From assembly GCA_030430575.1 (NCBI GenBank), contig JAUIKF010000001.1, positions 248,001 through 312,000 of the forward strand: a DNA stretch of 64,000 nucleotides. Reading direction: 5' to 3'. Numbering within the stretch: position 1 is the first letter of the stretch; every line of letters starts with the position of its first letter. Of this stretch, positions 33,916 through 42,718 are shown piece after piece. The translations under genes were made by a program, and so were the position numbers. The stretch comes from Bacteroidia bacterium (GTDB taxonomy: Bacteria > Bacteroidota > Bacteroidia > J057). The notes under the pieces were generated by a model. That model was not told where the DNA came from. It made no database searches and saw nothing but the letters and a program-made list of their open reading frames with translations.

Positions 33916-36056
33916 TATATGATCTCCTTTAGGTTGAATTCAATTAATTCTTCTAATCTTAATGCCTCTTCATTTAACATCTCGAATTTCTTGTTCAAGG
34001 CCTTCATTTCCGCCCTAAACTCCTCCTCCGTAAGGTTATCTTCTTCCAAAGCTACCCCTACATAGCGTCCAGGGTTGAGGGAATAACTTTGTTCCTGAAT
34101 CTCTTGTAAAGACACAATTTTACAAAGCCCCTCTACATCCATAAACTCCCCCTCTGGAAAGTGTTTTTCATGCCATTTAAAATGGTTATTGAAGTAACCT
34201 ATCCGCTCTTCTATAAACTGGAAATGCTCAAAAGTACTCGTAGCAGTTTTGAGAAGGTTTTTTATGTTGAATGTGGCAAAACTTTTATTTCCCTTGACTT
34301 TTAAATTTCGTTCGGCAAAAGTGGAAAGGGTTTGGAGACTTTTGAACGCCTCCTGGACATTGACAGGGTCAATTGATTTCAACTTTTCATCAAACGTTTG
34401 CTCTTCTTCTACCAGTTGACTTTTCCCTACGACTAAGGGCTGAATTTCACTATACCAATCGGTTAGGGCTTTGTGGAGGAGTGTCAAAGACTTTTGGGCT
34501 TCTTCCTTGGATTTTTGATGACCACTAAAGGGTTGTTCTAAATTGGAAGGATTGTCAATTGGGCCGTTTTCCCAGCGTCTAAGCGCATCTTTGTATAATT
34601 GAATCAATGCGTTATACTTTTCTTTTTCGCCTCTGTAAAGCCATACAATGGCCGCGAGATCAAACATTTGAGCTTGAGTAAAGGTCCGTAAGGCACGACT
34701 TACCTGTGTATAGGTGTTTCGGGCATCAATAAAAAGTGTTTTGTCTTTTCGATCGGCTGGTTTGCCCTTGTCATAAAACCACAAAGTGATGGGCAAAGTC
34801 ACCGATATAAAAAAATTGGTAGACACTGCTACGATCACATCCACCATCCCTTGGTCCACTATGTTCTTCCTAACTTCCAGTTCTACACTTCTTGCGTCAG
34901 AAGCAGAATTAGCCATTACAAAACCAGCTCTCCCTTTCTCATTGAGGGAAGCCCCAAAGATATTGGCCCATAGATAATTCGCATTGCCAAAGGTGGTTTG
35001 CTTTTGCTTCTTTTTACCAGAATTAGGGGATTTCGATTTTTTAGAAGGGAGGCCATAGAAGTTAAATCGGGTGGCATTGGTCACCTTTTCCTCCACTACA
35101 TCTTTTACATTAAAAGGCGGATTGGCCATTACATAGTCAAAATCCCCGTGACCATGTTCGTCGATGAACGCGTCTATTTCAAATGGGTCTTCATAATAGC
35201 TATTAACATTTCGAATGTCTCCATTCAGCCCATTCACTGCCAAGTTCATTTTGGCAAGGTCTACGGTATCACCTGTCCTTTCCTGCCCATAGATGGAAAG
35301 GTTATTTGCTTGGTTTTGGTGTCGCTTGATGAATTTGGCGCTTTGAACAAACATTCCTCCGCTCCCACAAGAAGGATCAAATATTTTCCCTTTAAATGGC
35401 TCGATTACCTCCACAATTAATTTCACAATGGAAGTAGGGGTAAAAAATTGTCCACCCTTTTGCCCTTCTGCCAAAGCGAATTTCCCTAAGAAGTATTCGT
35501 AAATCTTGCCAAATAAATCTCCTTCAGCATCTACGGGAATCACGGAAAACTCTTTTAACAAATTTTCCAAAATGGCATCGTCAGAGATGGCCGTGTATTG
35601 CTGTTTGGGAAGGGTACCATTAAGGTTTTCATTATAAGCTTCGATGCTCTCCATCGCCTCAATGATTGCCTTCTGGAGGGTCTTTTTACCCTCACTAGCT
35701 ACCTTGTATTCTCCTTCCAACAAATAGCTATATCGAGCATTAGCAGGCAGATAAAACCCACACTTGGCAATGTAGAGCTTCTTGATGTCCTCTTCCTCAT
35801 CCCAAGGTTGAATTTCTTCCTTTACAAGTGGCTCCGCCTGTTCAAATTTATTGGAGGCATACTTCAAGAAGATCAGTCCTAAAACGGGCGTAGCATATTC
35901 GCTCGCCTTTAAGGTCGAATTGGCCCTTAGGCCATTGGCAGCATTCCAAAGTTGCTCTTCCAGTCCTGACACTAAATCCAGTCCATCAAATAAGATGGAT
36001 TCTACATCTTGGCTTGTCATATATTTTTCGTCTATTCTACTTTTCCAAATTAACAT
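33915..36056 (-). CDS. hsdM: Type I restriction-modification methyltransferase HsdM (system 2)
   Basis: The 713-aa protein carries the adenine methyltransferase motifs DPSCGSGGMFVQ (about residue 228) and MANPPFNVKD (about residue 310). It is longer than most HsdM (about 500-550 aa). Extra sequence follows residue about 450, including a charged region (KYNALIQLYKDALRRWENG) and a C-terminal YSLNPGRYVG segment. The latter replaces the usual distal part and is known in a subset of type I systems. First gene of the M-S-R operon. Confidence 0.94.
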   Translation of the reverse strand: MLIWKSRIDEKYMTSQDVESILFDGLDLVSGLEEQLWNAANGLRANSTLKASEYATPVLGLIFLKYASNKFEQAEPLVKEEIQPWDEEEDIKKLYIAKCGFYLPANARYSYLLEGEYKVASEGKKTLQKAIIEAMESIEAYNENLNGTLPKQQYTAISDDAILENLLKEFSVIPVDAEGDLFGKIYEYFLGKFALAEGQKGGQFFTPTSIVKLIVEVIEPFKGKIFDPSCGSGGMFVQSAKFIKRHQNQANNLSIYGQERTGDTVDLAKMNLAVNGLNGDIRNVNSYYEDPFEIDAFIDEHGHGDFDYVMANPPFNVKDVVEEKVTNATRFNFYGLPSKKSKSPNSGKKKQKQTTFGNANYLWANIFGASLNEKGRAGFVMANSASDARSVELEVRKNIVDQGMVDVIVAVSTNFFISVTLPITLWFYDKGKPADRKDKTLFIDARNTYTQVSRALRTFTQAQMFDLAAIVWLYRGEKEKYNALIQLYKDALRRWENGPIDNPSNLEQPFSGHQKSKEEAQKSLTLLHKALTDWYSEIQPLVVGKSQLVEEEQTFDEKLKSIDPVNVQEAFKSLQTLSTFAERNLKVKGNKSFATFNIKNLLKTATSTFEHFQFIEERIGYFNNHFKWHEKHFPEGEFMDVEGLCKIVSLQEIQEQSYSLNPGRYVGVALEEDNLTEEEFRAEMKALNKKFEMLNEEALRLEELIEFNLKEII

Positions 36057-36137
36057 GGGTAAGTTATGGAAAAGAAAAACGATAACGAAAAATAAATCGG
36101 GGACTATCTGTATCCGTTGTTTAGCGTTTAGTGGTGT

Positions 36138-36791
36138 TTACATGTGTTTCTTCATAGACTTCCGCAAAAAATGCGGCAAACTTTCCATTCTCCATCTTTC
36201 CCTTTCCCAATAGTATTCCTTTGCTTTTAAATATAGCAAGTGAATAGCCTTACGTGTGGGCTTGCCCTTATGCGTATCATGGAAGTGCTTGGTTCCCTCC
36301 AATTTTTCAACCATGCGATTGTAAGCCCAATACCTATCATTGGCGTAGGAGAGCTTAGAAGAGATTTGAGAGACATAGTAAAGCCTTTCATCGTAAGCTT
36401 CTCGGCTTTTCCACATATGGGAACCATAAGCCAGGTATAGGATTCTGCACCGCTTGCCCGTTTCAGGGCATACAAAATACAATACTTCTCCTTTTCCCAG
36501 ATTACTGGGAACGGTTACAAGATCGATTAAATAATCATATTTAATGACCTTATCTGTATGACTGTTTTTCACAGAATATTTAAGCCTGATATACCTTTCA
36601 GGCTCCCAGCACGAAGAAATCTTTATTTGGTGTGTTGGGTTTTCTTTACCACCCCAAGCCATTGTACCGCTTCTATTTTTGCCCTTTATCAGAAATCCCG
36701 ATTTTATCAGTGAAGATAGAGAAATGGTGATTGCGCTTTCACATGTCTGTGCGCCTGTTGGTGGTTTTCCCATGATTAAAATATTTTTCAA
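36138..36791 (-). CDS. Island protein with a zinc-ribbon-like motif
   Basis: The 217-aa product has a C-P-x-T-G-K-R-C-R motif at about residue 110, resembling half of a zinc ribbon, and a helical basic C-terminal part (KHFHDTHKGKPTRKA, then YWERERWR). Its C-terminal half is similar to the 95-aa gene at 23.0-23.3 kb on the far side of the defence cluster. I do not recognise the family. It sits between the second type I system and the mobile-element genes. Confidence 0.55.
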   Translation of the reverse strand: MKNILIMGKPPTGAQTCESAITISLSSLIKSGFLIKGKNRSGTMAWGGKENPTHQIKISSCWEPERYIRLKYSVKNSHTDKVIKYDYLIDLVTVPSNLGKGEVLYFVCPETGKRCRILYLAYGSHMWKSREAYDERLYYVSQISSKLSYANDRYWAYNRMVEKLEGTKHFHDTHKGKPTRKAIHLLYLKAKEYYWERERWRMESLPHFLRKSMKKHM

Positions 36792-36818
36792 AAAAATAAC
36801 CGAAATCCTTAGGAGATT

Positions 36819-37424
36819 TTACCAACTCCATCCAATACTGCTTTCTCCATGATCATGGGAAACAGCCTCTACCTTGGGCATAACATAGGGCATAAGCTTG
36901 CACAGGAAGTGCAATTTTTCTTTTGGAGTGAGTTCTTCAAAGTAATCAGGTAGCTTCTCCAATTCAGTGTGGAAGATGCCTTTTAGGCTGGTGCGTAGGT
37001 CACTTACAGCAAGGGGTTTAGGTTGGGCCTGTTTCAAATCTTTCTTTCGTCGGTTGATGTCAGCCTCAAAGACCTTTAGAAAGATTTCCTTCCTTTCATT
37101 CTCAATGGCTACCTCTTCGACCTCTTCCCATGAAGTATCGTTCAAATATGTTGCAATCTGATCCAGAATGAAAACAGCTTGCTTTTCATCAAAGGCAAAT
37201 TTATTGATTTGCTTCTCCAGAATAACCATAACTTTGGTTGGAGAATCAGGATACTTTAGAAAGCTGTCAATCCCTAATTGATAAAGCCGTATAGGTTGGT
37301 GGAGGTCTTCGAAATTCCCTTCCTCTTTTAGCTCAGCAACTAGGTTGATGATATTTTCTTTGTGCCAATCACTACCTGTTTGGTAATAGCTTTCAATGGT
37401 CTTTCTTCTAGGTGTTAATGCCAT
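36819..37424 (-). CDS. Mobile-element protein of unknown function
   Basis: The 201-aa product is mostly helical and acidic/lysine rich (IENERKEIFLKVFEADINRR), and ends in FEELTPKEKLHFLCKLMPYVMPKVE, a tail found at the C-terminus of several phage and island hypothetical proteins. No function can be named. It lies 11 bases downstream of the Toprim gene on the same strand, so it belongs to the replication module of the element. Confidence 0.6.
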   Translation of the reverse strand: MALTPRRKTIESYYQTGSDWHKENIINLVAELKEEGNFEDLHQPIRLYQLGIDSFLKYPDSPTKVMVILEKQINKFAFDEKQAVFILDQIATYLNDTSWEEVEEVAIENERKEIFLKVFEADINRRKKDLKQAQPKPLAVSDLRTSLKGIFHTELEKLPDYFEELTPKEKLHFLCKLMPYVMPKVEAVSHDHGESSIGWSW

Positions 37425-37435
37425 AATCGGTTGGG

Positions 37436-38605
37436 TTATTGGGCTGGTATTAATGAAAATTGATGTACCATGTCTCCCAGAATTGGGTTCCTTTGGATCA
37501 TCTGATTTAAGGTGTTTTCTTGTTCGAGTTGGATTTTTTCTTTTAGGCTCAACCTGTTAGCGGTCAAAGGTTCAGGCTTGGGGGCGGGTGAATCAGGAGG
37601 AGGGGATTGAGGCGACTTTCTGAACGTCTCGACATCGTACTGGAGGAGGTAATCCGCTAGGTCTGCCCCTTCTTTATCTCCTTTGCGCTCCAGTAAATCA
37701 GACACCTCTATTTGGCCTATGTGACTCAATACCTTAGCTTTCTGACTCCATTTATCAAAACCTCCCTGATCTGGGAACAGCGTTATTTTTCTTCCTTTCA
37801 AAACTTTAAGTCGCTTTTCATTCAGCCACTCTAAGCCGAGGACTGCCAACCATATATATTGAGGAAGATAAGCCGTTGCGATAACAGCCGTTTTTGCAGC
37901 TTCTACGATGGCGATAGGCTTGGTTTTGGGTTCATATTCCAGTTGAGGCAATCCAAATAAACAAGGTGCCTTTGGGCTGTTCTCTGAATAGTTTTTGAGC
38001 CAATTGGGAATAGGTTCCTGCTTTTTGAGATAGACATCTTTTATTGCAGTATGTACCCATCCATTACTCCGCTTTTTCCGCCCGTCTGCATGTGTCCCGC
38101 GTACCGTGTGACCCATATCATCAAATAGAATTACTTGCCCTCCAGCGACCTTGTCAGCCTCATCTATGAGCCAAAAAACCGTTGCCCCTTTCCAATACTT
38201 AGAGGTTCCTATCTGGAAGTTTTGAATCAGTTCCCTTGCGAGACTGCCCCCCAATTTTTCTTCCAAAAACTTGGCAAAAACATTACGCTCATAGGTTTTC
38301 AAACTTGCTTCCATGATATTTTTGGGAATGGTTGTAAAGGCTTGGGCTGTCTCAGCCTTGGTCTTTCGGTTCGATTTTGATTGGCCTTTGGTATCCTGTT
38401 CCCTTCGCCCATATCCGTCCTTATAGGGGTTCAAGTGATAACCGCAATTATTGGCGCGATTGCATTTTCCATATTCTAGTGGAAGATAGTTCCCCATCTC
38501 TGTATCGATGTATCTGGAGTATTCGCCCTTTTTCCCACATGATGGACATGTATAGCGCGTTTTTGGGCCTTTATAGTCTTCTAGTTCGTATCTATAGTCT
38601 GACAT
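37436..38605 (-). CDS. DUF6371-type Toprim protein of the element (primase-like)
   Basis: The 389-aa product has an N-terminal four-cysteine zinc-binding region (Cys20, Cys23, Cys48, Cys54 in a CPxC...C...C layout) and a Toprim-like segment around IAIVEAAKTAVIATAYL, followed by LFPDQGGFDKWSQKA. Zinc finger plus Toprim is the arrangement of DNA primases, and DUF6371 proteins occur in Bacteroidota mobile elements. The catalytic acidic residues of a true primase are not all obvious, so activity is an inference. It is followed, in transcription order, by the helical protein and preceded by the RepA-like ATPase. Confidence 0.7.
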   Translation of the reverse strand: MSDYRYELEDYKGPKTRYTCPSCGKKGEYSRYIDTEMGNYLPLEYGKCNRANNCGYHLNPYKDGYGRREQDTKGQSKSNRKTKAETAQAFTTIPKNIMEASLKTYERNVFAKFLEEKLGGSLARELIQNFQIGTSKYWKGATVFWLIDEADKVAGGQVILFDDMGHTVRGTHADGRKKRSNGWVHTAIKDVYLKKQEPIPNWLKNYSENSPKAPCLFGLPQLEYEPKTKPIAIVEAAKTAVIATAYLPQYIWLAVLGLEWLNEKRLKVLKGRKITLFPDQGGFDKWSQKAKVLSHIGQIEVSDLLERKGDKEGADLADYLLQYDVETFRKSPQSPPPDSPAPKPEPLTANRLSLKEKIQLEQENTLNQMIQRNPILGDMVHQFSLIPAQ

Positions 38606-38628
38606 AACTGGTTCATTTTGCCTTAGGC

Positions 38629-38682
38629 GTTCACAGTGTTCACGCTGTTCATAGTGTGAACGCCGTGAACGGTGTGAACACT
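38629..38682. repeat. Six phased nonamers, three direct plus three inverted
   Basis: GTTCAC starts at 38629, 38638 and 38647 (the last is GTTCAT), then its complement GTGAAC starts at 38656, 38665 and 38674. All are exactly 9 bp apart over 54 bp. The tract lies in the 85-base gap between the Toprim gene and the RepA-like ATPase gene. It can fold into alternative hairpins and resembles an iteron or operator array. Confidence 0.85.
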
Positions 38683-38690
38683 AGAGAGAA

Positions 38691-39788
38691 TTATTTCTTT
38701 GAATATTTATTTACAGTCCCTACTGCAATGCCTAATTCTTTGGCAATGGCTCTTTGAGATTTACCTTGCTCAATCATTTCTTTCACCATCAAAATATTAC
38801 TATCCCTATCTTGCTGAGTAAGTTTTTTCAAATGTTCCTCCTCAGTAGAAAAACCCATGAACTCAAATTGCAGGAAATTGTATTCCTTAATAATCTGGCA
38901 AAGACAGACATTCCCCCCATCATAGAGTTGTTCCGTATTGCGTTGTTTGATTTGCTTGAAATACCGAAGTTGTTTGTCTTGGTGACTCTCACCAATGGTA
39001 AATGAGCTATCACAAAAATTGATCAGCATTTTGCTGCCTTGCAAGTCATTTCTGGTAATAGGCTTTGATAAGTCTCGCTTGGGCGTGTGCGCTAAAGCTA
39101 GGATCGATAACCCATATTTTGATTTCAAAGCCTTTAAATGCTTCATTAATGGCAAAGCATCTTTTGCCTTTTCAGTTTCTTGCTTTAAGTAGGTGAGATT
39201 ATCAATAATCAAGACCTTCGCTCCAGTATTGACAATCGTCTGTTCTAAAGAGGCATTGAGGAAGTTTTCAAATGATTGGTTTTCGGGAATCTCTGAATCG
39301 GGGTCTACCTCCACCCTGATAAAGTATTCATCCCAATCATAATGTTTCTCAAAATCTGCCGAATATCGATTTTCAAACTGCTTATCTGAAAGCTCAAAGT
39401 CAAAGTATAGAATCTTCTGCCTCTTAGCATCAAATTTGAACCCTGGTACATGCACTCCCCTACTTATACTATCTCCAATCTGCACTGCAAGGATTGATTT
39501 GCCTAAATTGGTATCTGCGAATAATATGCATAACTCTCCTTCAAACCAGAATTCTCCAAATAACATTTTTGGAATTGGGCGTGTCTTTGCCTGTTCAATC
39601 CACCTATTAGCAGGCATTGCCTTAAACAGTCCGTTTTTAGTTTCGTGACGGTCGAGTAAATCGCCTACTTCTTCCAAAATATCTTTAGATGTTATCGGTG
39701 GTTTGGGTTGAGTCGCTTGATTTGGCTTCCCCAAATCATTGGATTGAGATGCCGTAGCCGACCCTTTATTTTGTCCATGAAATTTCAT
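38691..39788 (-). CDS. RepA-like hexameric-helicase-type AAA ATPase
   Basis: The 365-aa product has Walker A in FADTNLGKSILAVQIG (about residue 90), Walker B in VLIIDNLTYL (about residue 190), and the AHTPKRD loop of RecA/DnaB-like RepA helicases. The C-terminus carries a helix-turn-helix (KSQRAIAKELGIAVGTVNKY), probably DNA-binding. Proteins of this kind replicate or stabilise mobile elements. It lies beside the Toprim gene and the nonamer array, so an origin or control site there is plausible. Confidence 0.8.
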   Translation of the reverse strand: MKFHGQNKGSATASQSNDLGKPNQATQPKPPITSKDILEEVGDLLDRHETKNGLFKAMPANRWIEQAKTRPIPKMLFGEFWFEGELCILFADTNLGKSILAVQIGDSISRGVHVPGFKFDAKRQKILYFDFELSDKQFENRYSADFEKHYDWDEYFIRVEVDPDSEIPENQSFENFLNASLEQTIVNTGAKVLIIDNLTYLKQETEKAKDALPLMKHLKALKSKYGLSILALAHTPKRDLSKPITRNDLQGSKMLINFCDSSFTIGESHQDKQLRYFKQIKQRNTEQLYDGGNVCLCQIIKEYNFLQFEFMGFSTEEEHLKKLTQQDRDSNILMVKEMIEQGKSQRAIAKELGIAVGTVNKYSKK

Positions 39789-39835
39789 AATTTTGTCGTA
39801 TTACGAATACAGTTTTAGATTTTGAAAAAGGAGGG

Positions 39836-40183
39836 TTACGGCCTCCTTTTTTTGTTGTTGGCGTTCATGTATGCCATAGCCTCAGCATCTAGCTCTTCGG
39901 CAGTTTTGATCTTATGGGCGAGCAACCATTCATCAATTTCATTTAGGTCAAAGATTAGCCGTTTCCCGCTTTTACTGTGTGGGATGATAGCAGCCGATAC
40001 CTTTTTGTAAATGGTCGATTTGCTGCCAATAAATGGACGGGCTTTTAATAGGCCGTCGAGGTCTACAATGGATTGTTCCTTATAGGTTGAGGGTGCTTGT
40101 GAAGCAAACGCTTCTCTTACAGCCTGTTCAACTATATTTTTTATAGTCGTTTCTGGAATCGATATTAATACAAAGTCTTGCAT
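39836..40183 (-). CDS. Helix-turn-helix protein, excisionase/AlpA-like
   Basis: The 115-aa product carries a winged-helix/HTH_17-type domain in its second half: SKSTIYKKVSAAIIPHSKSG then KRLIFDLNEIDEWL, the strand-turn pattern of MerR-like excisionases and AlpA activators. An N-terminal 40 residues precede it (ISIPETTIKNIVEQAVREA). It is probably a regulator of the element or an accessory to excision. It lies upstream of the RepA-like gene in transcription order. Confidence 0.7.
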   Translation of the reverse strand: MQDFVLISIPETTIKNIVEQAVREAFASQAPSTYKEQSIVDLDGLLKARPFIGSKSTIYKKVSAAIIPHSKSGKRLIFDLNEIDEWLLAHKIKTAEELDAEAMAYMNANNKKRRP

Positions 40184-40257
40184 AGTTGAGGAAATTAATT
40201 TTCCCCAAAGATGCTATGCCCTATAGCTGAAAATCCATAACGAGGTCGTAAACGTTA

Positions 40258-41004
40258 CTACTTTTTACCCTTTTTAGGGTTACTTAAAATACCATGAAAT
40301 TTAGGCTTATACAGTGGTGTATAGACCTTTTCATAGGTATTCGTATAGGTTTTCTTATCTTGTGCTGGCCTAAAATACTGGTCAATTGAGTTAGCATTTG
40401 AAAAGCAGTTCCTTACCGTTCTATTATCAGGTTTCCCTATCCAGCCTTTCTTTCTCAACTCAATGAATAATTCTGCCAGTTCCCCTTGGGTTCCATTCCA
40501 CTGAATAGGATTTATTATACTTAGTTTCCCAGAGGAGTTCATAAATGTATCTTCTAAAAGGGTCACTACTCTTTTAGCTTTTAGTTTAAAGTCTAAAGGC
40601 TTCCTGTTAGAATGGAGAATTGATTCGCCTACTTTTTTTATTAACAGGATTCTAATTTCTCTCTTTTCCAATAAATTTGCATAGTCAATTAACTCTTCGC
40701 ATAATTCCTTCCCATCCAATATTTCCGTTTTCAACCTGCCAATACCTTCTTTTTTATACCATTTTGCAACGTGATCATAAGGGTGGTTAAAAAGGCATTT
40801 TCTAAAAATTTCCCATTCTTCTATCGTTAACCCAACCTTCGCCAATTCATGGTAAGTTTCTAGCGTATCATTACAACAATATCGAATAATCAATTTCCCC
40901 TCTTTCTCAGCTTGAGTTTGAGCCGCTAATTCATCTGCGTTTAAACTCTTAGGAGCAAAAAAAATATCTTCGTTTTTATAAATTCTTTCAGGATTAAGGT
41001 CCAT
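40258..41004 (-). CDS. Mobile-element hypothetical protein (RteC-like C-terminus)
   Basis: The 248-aa product has an N-terminal helical part (TYHELAKVGLTIEEWEIFRK) and a C-terminal segment WNGTQGELAELFIELRKKGWI, a pattern common at the C-terminus of RteC-type and related Bacteroidota element proteins. RteC in Bacteroides activates excision of conjugative transposons; whether this protein does the same cannot be told. It ends in lysine-rich KKGKK. Confidence 0.55.
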   Translation of the reverse strand: MDLNPERIYKNEDIFFAPKSLNADELAAQTQAEKEGKLIIRYCCNDTLETYHELAKVGLTIEEWEIFRKCLFNHPYDHVAKWYKKEGIGRLKTEILDGKELCEELIDYANLLEKREIRILLIKKVGESILHSNRKPLDFKLKAKRVVTLLEDTFMNSSGKLSIINPIQWNGTQGELAELFIELRKKGWIGKPDNRTVRNCFSNANSIDQYFRPAQDKKTYTNTYEKVYTPLYKPKFHGILSNPKKGKK

Positions 41005-41068
41005 AGTCTTATTTGGTTAGGAGTTTGATTAAAAAATTGAAGAAAGAAGGGAAGAATCCCTTCCCTCG

Positions 41069-42469
41069 TTATGTCCCAAAATTCAGCCTCGACTTCCCAT
41101 TAGTCTGTCTCGCATTAAAATTCTCAATCCTGCATTTGTCAGAACAGAATTTTGCCGTTTTGCGCTTCTTGACAGCCTCCTTGCCGCACGTCTGGCAGGT
41201 GATCAGGTAGCCGTGAACTTCCCGCGTTGTGGTTGTCGTCTTGTCGTGTATTTTGGTGGAAGACGGGTCACGTCTTTTGGCGTGTGTACTGTTCTGTAAA
41301 TCGCGCTTGAGCCGTTCGTTTTCTTCCTTCAAACGCTGCATTTCGGAAGCGTCACTTCCTCCCGTTCGAAACCCTATCCCGCCGTTATTCCCTCCACCAC
41401 TTTTCCCTTTTAGGTCTGCCATTTGGGCAAGGATCACTTCCAAAGCTTGCTTGGTCTGTTCATTGCCAAATTGATATTGCGCCCGTCTGGCTGCTTCCAT
41501 TGCGGCCTGTCGGTCGTGCTTCGTTTCATAAGCTGCAATGAATTGGGCTTCCTTGTCTGGATGGATGGCAAACTCTGCACGGTCGGAATAGTGATTGGAC
41601 ACAAAAGACAATAGGATCGCCAACCCATAGGCGAAATACACCATCTTCCTATGTCCTGATTGCTTGGTACTTACTGACAGGTCGAACCGTCCTTTGTCCC
41701 GTGCATAATCATCTTTGGCCGTTTCTCGCTTGGTAATCTCTGCTTCGCGGATCATCGCCAATTCGGCGTTGTATTCCGTTTCGAGCTTGTCAATCTTTTG
41801 TTGGTATTCAGCAATCAGGCGATGGCCGTAGGTGGTAATCACCCCTTGCCAATGCACCGCGCCCGTCCCGATCTTATAGGGACAAATGGTTTTGCAATGC
41901 TTATCGTGGTTAGGCGTGGAGGCTTTGCCAATGTCCCTAATCCGCGCTATCAGGGCTTCATGCTTGGCAATGGCTGGTTTGTATTCCTGCTCTGCATTTT
42001 CCCGCCTCACCTGGTACTCAGCGTCAATATTATCCAAAGGATTCTGGATGACCTCCTCTGTCGTATCGTATGCGACAAAGTCCACGCCTTGCAGATTGGC
42101 GTAAATGTCCAGACATAACAAAGCGATCAGTCCCACAATGGCAGCGATGAACATAGGCTCATGGCCTTTGGTCTTGTAGTGCCTTTTGGCGATGTAGTCC
42201 AGAACGGTGGCCGTAATACTGGCAATGAGGAAAAACGCAATCAGCGCAACGGATACCGTCACCACATAGGGTAAAAAATCCCCTTGCATATCGGCAAAGC
42301 GATCTAGCATTTTGCGGTAGAAATTCAGGCTCATAAAAGCATTATACCACAATACAATCAGGGTAAACACTTGCGCAGCGACAAAGACCCAAAACCACTT
42401 CCTCAACGTGGGTTCGTTCTGGAGTCTTCCCGTAAATCCTGCAATGATGGTTTTGATGTTATCAAACAT
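41069..42469 (-). CDS. Four-helix membrane protein with a coiled coil and C-terminal zinc finger
   Basis: The 466-aa product has membrane helices near residues 25-45, 65-88, 105-122 and 275-293. A helical region lies between helices three and four, with a second helical/coiled-coil stretch (EMQRLKEENERLKRDL) after a glycine-rich linker. The last 50 residues hold a zinc finger of four cysteines (CQTCGKEAVKKRK, then FCSDKCR). The same finger pattern (CxxCG ... FCxDxC) occurs in the excisionase-like protein at 43.8 kb. The function is unknown. It may tie an element-encoded complex to the membrane. Confidence 0.65.
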   Translation of the reverse strand: MFDNIKTIIAGFTGRLQNEPTLRKWFWVFVAAQVFTLIVLWYNAFMSLNFYRKMLDRFADMQGDFLPYVVTVSVALIAFFLIASITATVLDYIAKRHYKTKGHEPMFIAAIVGLIALLCLDIYANLQGVDFVAYDTTEEVIQNPLDNIDAEYQVRRENAEQEYKPAIAKHEALIARIRDIGKASTPNHDKHCKTICPYKIGTGAVHWQGVITTYGHRLIAEYQQKIDKLETEYNAELAMIREAEITKRETAKDDYARDKGRFDLSVSTKQSGHRKMVYFAYGLAILLSFVSNHYSDRAEFAIHPDKEAQFIAAYETKHDRQAAMEAARRAQYQFGNEQTKQALEVILAQMADLKGKSGGGNNGGIGFRTGGSDASEMQRLKEENERLKRDLQNSTHAKRRDPSSTKIHDKTTTTTREVHGYLITCQTCGKEAVKKRKTAKFCSDKCRIENFNARQTNGKSRLNFGT

Positions 42470-42610
42470 GGAAGCCTCCTTTCTCGATGGCGTGGAAGGG
42501 GTGGAGGCATGAAGGAAAACAGGTTTTTGCCTGTTTGGGCGGTCGGGGAATAGCTTGTGTAACTATTTCCCCCATTTTTAGTAATTTTAGCATGTTAATT
42601 AATGTTAACA

Positions 42611-42657
42611 ATGCCCTGTCGATATTTTAGCGAATGGTAGGCAGGGCACTCTTTTTT
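42611..42657. terminator. Terminator-like hairpin downstream of the integrase gene
   Basis: The stem ATGCCCTG / CAGGGCA(C)T (42611-42618 and 42642-42649) encloses a 23-base loop and is followed by CTTTTTT on the plus strand. In transcription order it lies between the integrase and the membrane protein. The 250-base gap 42470-42718 holds no other gene. Confidence 0.5.
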
Positions 42658-42718
42658 AATACATTATTTTTTCATTTTCGGTTTGTTCGTAACCTGTTAT
42701 TCAGGTTGCAGTGTCATT

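Noticed and set aside
38629-38682. CRISPR array
   Set aside because: The repeat unit is 9 bp without spacers and turns around in the middle; no cas gene is present.
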